Shown here in pieces: positions 6,113 to 11,034 of a DNA stretch of 11,034 bases (positions within the stretch are counted from its first letter, which is position 1; each line of letters opens with the position of its first letter). The notes beneath the pieces were generated by a model. That model searched no databases. It saw only the letters and a list, made by a program, of their open reading frames with translations, and was not told the origin of the DNA. The stretch comes from JAEZJZ01 sp964450265 (lineage in GTDB: Bacteria; Bacillota; UBA994; UBA5500): positions 1-11,034 of the forward strand of contig CAYVCY010000067.1 in NCBI GenBank assembly GCA_964450265.1, in the 5' to 3' direction. The translations under genes and the position numbers were made by a program.

Positions 6113-7199
6113 GAACCTTCCTCCCTCTGCCACGCTGCTCGATCAGATAGCGGGCGTAGGCCATCGGCGTTTCAACTGATAACCTCCTGGCCAACCGATC
6201 GCCGGTATGGCGAAACACCTTGCGCCCCGGTTTAGAGTTGACCTCCAGTATCCACACATTCCCCTGGCGATCCACGCCCATATCCAGCCCAAGATCACAG
6301 AGTGGACCTGCTTTCTGCTCCATCACTTGTGCGATGCGAATTGCGAGATGGTCAATCTGTTGTTCAATCTCCTCCGCTCTATCTGGGAAGTACGCCTGCA
6401 GGATGGTTGGTACAGTGCGAGCAAATCCCCCAGTGTGGAGATTGGAGGTGATGCTGTAGCGACGACCGATTCGAGCGGCTTTACCGGTCACCTGCCACTC
6501 TCCCTGACCGTTCTTCTGCACAATGCTGCGCACATCATAGGGACTTCCTTGAAGATAGGCTAAATCTAGCCCTTGCTGAACCACATATCGGCGTCGGGTG
6601 CCAGCCAAGAGCGCCGACAAACCGGTCGCGCTCACTGTGCGCCTCCCCCTCCGCCCGCTGAATTGAACCGAATAGGTAGCGCCTCGACGGACGACTCGAA
6701 TGATTCCTTTACCGCCGCTACCAAAGACGGGCTTAAGGTACACGACACTATGTCTTTGCAGCATGCGCAGGACAACTCCGGTGCCAGTGATTACCCGAGT
6801 CTCGGGGATGTGCTTTCTCAGATCCTCAAATCGCCTGGCTATGCGGTGGAACTGCCATTTGCCGTGCAGACCTCTGCCCATCAGCCGCACCCGGAATCGT
6901 CGCCTCATGCGGGCAACACTGCTCCAATAGGACTGCCACATGCCGCGGCTAGGGAATATCCGATCGTATACTATTCGCGGCACAGGATAGCGCCTGATTT
7001 GCCAGCTGGACCCATTGTGTGTATAGCCGGGGACTGTGCCGCTGGCCCAGTTGATATCAAGCGGTGAAAACACGATTACTCTGATCCCGAGGCGGCGGCC
7101 AGCCCTGATTAACCCACGGAAATAGCCGCCTTCGGGAAACGGATACCCTGCTGCCCGGCGCGTGGACATCACGCCCACCAGCCCCAAGGGTTTTGCCAC
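6105..7199 (-). CDS. YheC/YheD-family ATP-grasp protein, short (YheC-like) form
   Basis: A 364-residue protein almost exactly the length of B. subtilis YheC, and the first gene of a four-gene block. Core motifs: LVGVMSTRR near the start, PRIVYDRI (74-81), VVYLKPVFGSGGKGI with a classic glycine loop (152-166), VVQQGL (206-211), SPYDVRSIVQK (219-229), CDLGLDMGVD (301-310) and ILEVNSKPGR (317-326). These are the ATP- and metal-binding elements of ATP-grasp ligases and look intact. I chose GTG at 7199, with AAAGGAG 10 nt upstream; GTG at 7208 is also in frame but only 1-2 nt from that site. The next gene begins inside its stop codon. A sigma-K-like promoter lies about 100 bp upstream. The family is known to be sporulation-associated; its reaction is not established. 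Confidence 0.88.
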   Translation of the reverse strand: MAKPLGLVGVMSTRRAAGYPFPEGGYFRGLIRAGRRLGIRVIVFSPLDINWASGTVPGYTHNGSSWQIRRYPVPRIVYDRIFPSRGMWQSYWSSVARMRRRFRVRLMGRGLHGKWQFHRIARRFEDLRKHIPETRVITGTGVVLRMLQRHSVVYLKPVFGSGGKGIIRVVRRGATYSVQFSGRRGRRTVSATGLSALLAGTRRRYVVQQGLDLAYLQGSPYDVRSIVQKNGQGEWQVTGKAARIGRRYSITSNLHTGGFARTVPTILQAYFPDRAEEIEQQIDHLAIRIAQVMEQKAGPLCDLGLDMGVDRQGNVWILEVNSKPGRKVFRHTGDRLARRLSVETPMAYARYLIEQRGRGRKVRE

Positions 7200-7300
7200 T
7201 CCTATCACACTCCTTTATGCCTCGCTATCCTCGGCTGACAACTTTCGTCAAATGCAACAATCCAGTTTCGTCCGCCTGATCATACGGCAGGAACTACCTC

Positions 7301-7328
7301 ATCATATGGCGAAAGTCGGCAGGCGGTG
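7301..7328 (-). promoter_or_regulatory. Sigma-K-like promoter of the ATP-grasp/GNAT operon
   Basis: On the minus strand CACC (-35, 7325-7328), exactly 16 bp, then CATATGAT (-10, 7301-7308). This fits the mother-cell sigma-K pattern mACm-N16-CATAnnnTA except for the final A. It starts just past the amidoligase stop codon and leaves a leader of roughly 90 nt before the first ATP-grasp start. The same -10 sequence and spacing occur upstream of cotE. Confidence 0.65.
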
Positions 7329-7330
7329 AG

Positions 7331-8740
7331 CTAACGGCGCACCCGTCGCGATACAGGCAGGTGCCAAATTCTGCGCAAATCGCCGCCGGTGCGCCAACGT
7401 TGTCCGGCTAACACCTGCTCCAGCAACGGTTCTATCGCTTCCTGATACTCAGGGAAGCAGGCTGACTGGCGCAGCTGTGCGATAATCTGACTGAGACCCG
7501 GCCTAAAGTATTCTTGGTCGGCTTTGCGGAAGGCCTGCTGAGCTTCTGGTTCCAAAAAATAATCGTACTGCAGCCGTGGCCACTCGCAGGCGATCACTTT
7601 AGCCAGGCAGAGCGCTGCCTTGGTATACTGCGGACTGACCAACCAGCTGGGAGTGACCCGATACTCAAATCCGCCATGAGGCTTTGAACGATAATCCCCC
7701 AACCAACCATATTTCCGCCTTCTCGCCCGGGCAGCCGCCGGATTCTCAATCATCAAGAAGAGTACAGCCAAGTAGTTATCCAAAGCCCGAAGCAGGGCAC
7801 TTTGGGGCTGCAAACTGAAATGGATGTGGCCGCCAACCGGCAATTGGCGAAAAGGCAGGGTGCCTGCCCGCCACTGCACATTGCGGTATGGGGCTAAGCG
7901 GGCCGCCCTCACCATACCCAAACGAATATTCTCTGCCAGCTCCAGCGGTGATCTCGCAGGCTTTGGTCGCACTTCGGCCAGCGGGTAGCCGGACCGCCCA
8001 GTGCGTACGCGCCGCGCGTCACATCCCACCAAGCCCTGCATGGGGAAGAAGTCGGAGGCGAAAGCCATCCTCCCGGTCCGGGAGTCACGCATCATGAATT
8101 CGGGGTCGGCACCCATCAGGAACCTGGGGCAGTTTTCTCCCCTCAGTTCAGCTATCCAGGAGGTGGTCAGCCATCCTTCTTGACTGGTCAGCCACTTCTT
8201 AATCTGTTGGGCGTAGATAGCAGCCAAGCGTTTCCCGAAGACAGGAGCAGCGTTAAGACTCAGACAATAGAGGTTGCCTTTGCTGCTCAGCCCGATTTCC
8301 ACCGTTCCCACATCCAAACCGACAGCATAGAGAGCTTCGAGCGCCAGCTGCGCGACCTCTCGCGTCTCCTTACTAGCTGTCCAACGCACGCTGTATGCAC
8401 GGCGGCGCCCGATCTCTGCTCGCTGCATATAGATCGGTTTAGTATCGAACAGATGCACCCGATAACGGCGATAGAAGCGCAGGCTTTTTCCCGCGCTTAG
8501 ATGCCGGAGACGTGCAGCTGACCAATGATCCCTAACTCTAGCCAAATCCTGGCTGCTCTTGATGGCGTTGGCCCGGTTGAGCACCACACCGCTGGCGTCA
8601 TCTGTCCCAATATCGGCCATGCGAATAACGGGCTGCCAAGAACCACTGGGCATTACGGTACTGACTGTCATGTCCGGCAGCATCTCCGACAACAACTCCA
8701 CCATCCGCTCCGTGTGGACGAGCAGCAGACCGCGTGCCAT
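7331..8740 (-). CDS. Putative amidoligase (COOH-NH2 ligase type 2) fused to an ATP-grasp-like N-terminal part
   Basis: A 469-residue two-part protein. The C-terminal part (about 205-400) matches the phage phiEco32-like COOH-NH2 ligase family, which has a glutamine-synthetase-type fold and is predicted to join a carboxylate to an amine using ATP. Motifs: MGADPEFMMRD (209-219), LAEVRPKP (254-261), GGHIHFS (303-309) and GGFEYRVTPSW (356-366), giving the Glu, His and Arg ligands expected of an active site. The N-terminal part (1-185) looks like the second half of an ATP-grasp domain: a YRVHLFDTKPIYMQRAEIGRR region and VGTVEIGLSSKGNLYCLSLNAAP (144-166). The lysine and glycine loop are missing, so this half is probably non-catalytic. 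The start is ATG at 8740 with GAGAGGAAG upstream, 15 bp after the preceding ATP-grasp gene, so the two are co-transcribed. Confidence 0.8.
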   Translation of the reverse strand: MARGLLLVHTERMVELLSEMLPDMTVSTVMPSGSWQPVIRMADIGTDDASGVVLNRANAIKSSQDLARVRDHWSAARLRHLSAGKSLRFYRRYRVHLFDTKPIYMQRAEIGRRRAYSVRWTASKETREVAQLALEALYAVGLDVGTVEIGLSSKGNLYCLSLNAAPVFGKRLAAIYAQQIKKWLTSQEGWLTTSWIAELRGENCPRFLMGADPEFMMRDSRTGRMAFASDFFPMQGLVGCDARRVRTGRSGYPLAEVRPKPARSPLELAENIRLGMVRAARLAPYRNVQWRAGTLPFRQLPVGGHIHFSLQPQSALLRALDNYLAVLFLMIENPAAARARRRKYGWLGDYRSKPHGGFEYRVTPSWLVSPQYTKAALCLAKVIACEWPRLQYDYFLEPEAQQAFRKADQEYFRPGLSQIIAQLRQSACFPEYQEAIEPLLEQVLAGQRWRTGGDLRRIWHLPVSRRVRR

Positions 8741-8755
8741 GTTCTCACTTCCTCT

Positions 8756-10096
8756 CTATCTGAACCCGGCTCTGGAAATGGCATAGCGGACTACCCGCCG
8801 CACAGAAGGCGGGACCCCTGGAATGTTGTCGTTTTCCCTGCCGGGTTTGGCGTTGACTTCGATCAGCCAGAGCCTTCCTCTGGTATCAAATGCCATATCA
8901 ACGCCGAACTCCCCAAACTCCATCCCGAGCTGCTCTTCCAACGCTCTGGCTATCAGCCTGGACCCTCTACCGACACGGCGAGCTCCCTTGCGACTATTCA
9001 TCCGCAAGGAGTGTGCAATCGCCTTGCGAGCCGGAACCATGGCACCACCTGTTGCCACGTTAGAGACGGCGCTACCAGCAGAAGAGGCCACTCTGGCGGT
9101 CATGTTAGTGCAAACCCAGCGCCCTCGGGGGGTCTTTTGCACCATCACTCGGATATCATAGGGGCGACCTCCATAGCGGGCCAGATGCAGCCCCTGTTGC
9201 ACGATCATCCGACGGCCGGAGAAGTGCAGGCGCCTTTCCAGCTTAGCCAGGCTATCGGCCAAACCGATATAGCGGCCACGCTTCCCGACCCGCTGATAGC
9301 GATAACCGTGGGGAGCGCGGCTGACCTTGGTCACCCCTAGCCCCAGGGAGCCCCGGGTAGGCTTGACGTAGACAGTATGATATGAGCGCAGCCAGCGACC
9401 CAACTGTTGAATGGAGTTCAGCTTGTCAGTTCGAGGCAGATATCTGCGGGCTCGAGGATCATTTTGCAGAGCTTGGTGAACATCCCATTTGTCTAAGAAA
9501 CTAGGATTGAAGTAATGCAGACGAGGCAATGCCTGCAGTCGCTCCTTACATTGCTGATAGCGCTGCAGTCGTTCCAAGCGACGGCTCTGCAGACGGTCGT
9601 AGACTACATCCGGCAGAGGAAAAGTCGATCGCCGCCAAGAGCGCCCAACCGGCACATATCCAGTGACTGTCCCTGCTTCCCAATCCACATCTCTAGCCGA
9701 AAAGGCGTAGGCCACAACCCCTCGCCGCCGGCATGAGCGGACAAACATGCGCACAAAATCTGTCACCGGCCCGATAAAGCGGCGCGAACCGGGAGAGTTC
9801 GTGCGCCAGACAAATACAGCCACCACCGGGCCCAATCGCAGCCGTTTCTCTTCGCTATCCCAGGAAGCATAAAGCCTGGACCCGCTGTTCAGGCCAAGAG
9901 CAGACAGCACATCCTGCCCCAGTGCCAAAGGCACTGGGCGTCCGTCAACCGCACTGTTACTAAAGACTGCAGCAACCTGCCGTTGACCATAAGTAATTGT
10001 TCCTTGTGTCCTCATTTCTCGGCTGCTCCCCAGCAGCTTGGCGGGTAACGCAATTACCCCCGCTTGTTCGTTGGCGTTCAGCTTCACTCTAATCAC
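8756..10096 (-). CDS. YheC/YheD-family ATP-grasp protein, long (YheD-like) form
   Basis: A 446-residue ATP-grasp protein with the extra N-terminal domain (1-90) of the YheD type; GVIALPAKLL (13-22) and LGQDVLSALGLNSGSRL (59-75) mark its two halves. The core follows: LGPVVAVFVW, PDVVYDRL (162-169), VYVKPTRGSLGLGV (242-255), VQQGLHLARYGGRPYDIRVMVQK (bipartite, 299-321), FGEFGVDMAFD (394-404) and LIEVNAKPGR (411-420). The nucleotide and metal ligands look complete. I chose GTG at 10096, preceded by GGAGGTGG with a 9-nt spacer and 30-40 nt after the predicted transcription start; ATG at 10120 (AGGA, 7 nt) is an alternative, and TTG at 10153 is unsupported. It is co-transcribed with the amidoligase 15 bp downstream. 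The motif sequences differ from the other three paralogs, so it is not a recent duplicate. Confidence 0.87.
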   Translation of the reverse strand: MIRVKLNANEQAGVIALPAKLLGSSREMRTQGTITYGQRQVAAVFSNSAVDGRPVPLALGQDVLSALGLNSGSRLYASWDSEEKRLRLGPVVAVFVWRTNSPGSRRFIGPVTDFVRMFVRSCRRRGVVAYAFSARDVDWEAGTVTGYVPVGRSWRRSTFPLPDVVYDRLQSRRLERLQRYQQCKERLQALPRLHYFNPSFLDKWDVHQALQNDPRARRYLPRTDKLNSIQQLGRWLRSYHTVYVKPTRGSLGLGVTKVSRAPHGYRYQRVGKRGRYIGLADSLAKLERRLHFSGRRMIVQQGLHLARYGGRPYDIRVMVQKTPRGRWVCTNMTARVASSAGSAVSNVATGGAMVPARKAIAHSLRMNSRKGARRVGRGSRLIARALEEQLGMEFGEFGVDMAFDTRGRLWLIEVNAKPGRENDNIPGVPPSVRRVVRYAISRAGFR

Positions 10097-10136
10097 TCTG
10101 GTGTGCCACCTCCAGTGCATGGAGCGTTCCTGTAAC

Positions 10137-10164
10137 AGGATATGAAAGCTCAAGCGACACGGTG
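10137..10164 (-). promoter_or_regulatory. Sigma-K-like promoter of the ATP-grasp/amidoligase operon
   Basis: On the minus strand CACC (-35, 10161-10164), exactly 16 bp, then CATATCCT (-10, 10137-10144), matching mACm-N16-CATAnnnT. The expected transcription start near 10130 gives a short leader to the GTG at 10096. Confidence 0.65.
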
Positions 10165-10198
10165 AAAGGGCGGGCTACGTCTGCTAGTAGTTAGCAGA

Positions 10199-10223
10199 GC
10201 CCCAGAGCGTAACGCTCTGGGGC
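10199..10223 (-). terminator. Strong hairpin after cotE, probable terminator
   Basis: An 11-bp perfect stem: GCCCCAGAGCG (10199-10209), loop TAA, CGCTCTGGGGC (10213-10223), 31 bp past the cotE stop. No U-tract follows on the minus strand; instead a second small hairpin (CTGCTA, loop GTAGT, TAGCAG, at 10181-10197) comes next. The location suggests a transcription or mRNA-processing boundary, but it is not a textbook intrinsic terminator. Confidence 0.5.
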
Positions 10224-10254
10224 CCGGTTTCGCTCGCCTACCAGTCACCGCTGC

Positions 10255-10854
10255 TTACGGCTCGAAGTCGATGTCCTCATCGTCATCGAAGTCCTCGAAG
10301 TCTTCGTCGTCAAGCGCGTCTTCATCGAAGAAGTCGTCCTCTCCATCCAGGTCCAGCTGGTCCTTACTCTTCTTGTCATCAGCGAAGGGAGGCTCGTAGA
10401 CCTTCACCCACAATTTTGTTTCGCCGATGATCTCCGCGTAGAACTCCAGCTCAACTTCCGCCTGTACGGCTCCTCGACGGGTATGAACACTGGTGATTTC
10501 AGGCTCTCGGGTAACCATTGAACTGACAGCTTCCTCCACCCCTAAGCGCTCGCCCTCGAGATCAACCACGGGAAGATACTCTATGTAACTTACGGTCTTC
10601 TTCTCCACAGCTGTCTGGGTGCCTTCGGCGTATGCGTACCAGATATGTAAGTCGTATCGCCCTTTAATTTCTACAGAGTTTGCTTTCGGGTTGGCCGTGT
10701 ACGCGTGGCCGCTGACTCGATATCCGAGTACGCTTTCCACAGATTGACTGCAGGCTACGCTGTGCACCTGGCGAAACCGCTTCTGGCCTTTAGCGCAAGT
10801 AGCCCGGGTGATAATCTCCCGCAAGCTACCTGCTAGCCTTGCATTGTTCCACAT
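10255..10854 (-). CDS. cotE: Outer spore coat morphogenetic protein CotE
   Basis: Scaffold protein made in the mother cell that organises outer-coat assembly. This 199-residue product has the CotE signature throughout: LREIITRATCAKGQKRF (residues 11-27), SVLGYRVSGHAYTA (41-54), VEIKGRYDLHIWYAYA (61-76), VSYIEYLP (88-95), AVQAEVELEFYAEIIGETKLWV (bipartite, 129-150). The C-terminus (about 159-199) is a strongly acidic low-complexity tail, as in other CotE proteins but longer than in B. subtilis (181 residues in total there). I start at ATG 10854, with AAGGAGG about 10 nt upstream; the open frame upstream to 10908 runs through that site and the expected 5' leader. A sigma-K-like promoter lies upstream. 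It is monocistronic, with a hairpin downstream, and heads the run of coat-associated genes that follows. Confidence 0.94.
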   Translation of the reverse strand: MWNNARLAGSLREIITRATCAKGQKRFRQVHSVACSQSVESVLGYRVSGHAYTANPKANSVEIKGRYDLHIWYAYAEGTQTAVEKKTVSYIEYLPVVDLEGERLGVEEAVSSMVTREPEITSVHTRRGAVQAEVELEFYAEIIGETKLWVKVYEPPFADDKKSKDQLDLDGEDDFFDEDALDDEDFEDFDDDEDIDFEP

Positions 10855-10911
10855 GTTTCCTTTTCCCTCCTTTTGCCCTGCGCCGACCGAGCCGGGCAGT
10901 TCAGTCAAACC

Positions 10912-10939
10912 ATCATATGAGGTGCCGCCAAATGGTGTT
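10912..10939 (-). promoter_or_regulatory. Sigma-K-like promoter of cotE
   Basis: On the minus strand AACA (-35, 10936-10939), exactly 16 bp, then CATATGAT (-10, 10912-10919), the same -10 octamer and spacing as the promoter at 7301-7328. It predicts a leader of about 50 nt before cotE. In B. subtilis cotE is read by both sigma-E and sigma-K, so either factor could act here. Confidence 0.6.
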
Positions 10940-11034
10940 ACAGGCTGAAAGAAGCTACGTAATACTCAAATATCCGCAGCGAGCTCAACCAATAACCTGG
11001 CAGACAGTGGCTGGGCACGTAGGCCTGGCCGACT
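10932..11034 (+). CDS. Possible divergent gene, 5' end only, function not recognised
   Basis: An ATG at 10932 preceded by GAGGTG with an 8-nt spacer opens a frame that stays free of stops for 34 codons to the right edge. The visible peptide starts MVLQAERSYVILKYPQ and continues with ITWQTVAGHVGLAD (residues 21-34), which looks like the first helices of a helix-turn-helix or winged-helix protein, though this is too short to assign. If real, it is the only plus-strand gene in the window and its translation start lies inside the cotE promoter. The competing minus-strand frames through this stretch give only short tails with no recognisable motif. Confidence 0.45.
   Translation, partial: MVLQAERSYVILKYPQRAQPITWQTVAGHVGLAD

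Noticed and set aside
3652..6133. Recent tandem duplication of the ATP-grasp genes
   Set aside because: The motif-encoding DNA (for example the PDVVYNRIPNR segments) differs at many positions and the domain make-up differs, so these are old paralogs rather than recent copies.
7200..7330. Small peptide gene or riboswitch between the amidoligase and the next ATP-grasp
   Set aside because: Only frames of about a dozen codons or fewer exist, without ribosome binding sites. A loose inverted repeat (ACTTTCG at 7244-7250 with CGAAAGT at 7310-7316) is too short and too far apart to call a structured RNA.
8525..9340. Plus-strand open frame of 271 codons opposite the amidoligase and YheD-like genes
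   Set aside because: It lies antisense to two genes with clear family motifs, has no recognisable domain, and its composition (His, Pro, Ser rich) is that of a shadow frame in GC-rich DNA.
10966..11034. C-terminal end of a minus-strand gene upstream of cotE
   Set aside because: The minus-strand frames give short tails with no family signal, while the plus strand has a start codon with a good ribosome binding site; the evidence favours the divergent gene, weakly.

Overview
The window looks like chromosome from an endospore-forming member of the Bacillota, probably a Clostridia-type lineage (Moorella, Desulfotomaculum or Peptococcaceae-like). The grounds are an alpha/beta small acid-soluble spore protein, a CotE outer-coat morphogenetic protein, a CotS-type coat protein, four YheC/YheD ATP-grasp paralogs, promoters matching mother-cell sigma-factor consensus, and a Gram-positive-style mraZ-rsmH head of the division and cell-wall (dcw) cluster. 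Placement below phylum level is a guess. Every complete gene lies on the minus strand, so the window is described from high to low coordinates.

Right edge (10855-11034): the cotE leader with a sigma-K-like promoter, and the start of a probable divergent plus-strand gene that runs off the window. Then cotE (10255-10854), a strong hairpin (10199-10223) and a second sigma-K-like promoter (10137-10164). That promoter drives a YheD-type ATP-grasp gene (8756-10096) and, 15 bp on, a putative amidoligase whose N-terminal part resembles the end of an ATP-grasp fold (7331-8740). A third sigma-K-like promoter (7301-7328) starts a tightly coupled block: YheC-type (6105-7199), YheD-type (4757-6112) and YheC-type (3652-4776) ATP-grasps, then a GNAT acyltransferase (3210-3659). 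Start and stop codons overlap at every junction, and a clear intrinsic terminator (3175-3204) ends the block. Next come a sigma-E-like promoter, a CotS-family protein with degenerate kinase motifs and a long acidic tail (1768-3099), a 29-bp perfect palindrome, the spore DNA-binding SASP gene (1503-1673) and a hairpin. The left end holds the mraZ operator with four CCAC boxes at exact 10-bp spacing, mraZ (916-1356), and rsmH (1-845), which is cut by the window edge.

Working model: a late-sporulation island sits directly upstream of the dcw cluster. CotE supplies the outer-coat scaffold. Four apparently intact ATP-grasp ligases, one amidoligase and one GNAT form a set of carboxylate-amine or acyl-transfer enzymes made in the mother cell, plausibly to build or attach an amide-linked modification on coat proteins or a coat polymer. 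The substrate and product cannot be read from the sequence. The multi-enzyme amide-ligase coat cluster is the most interesting content here; mraZ, rsmH, the SASP and CotE are well-known families.
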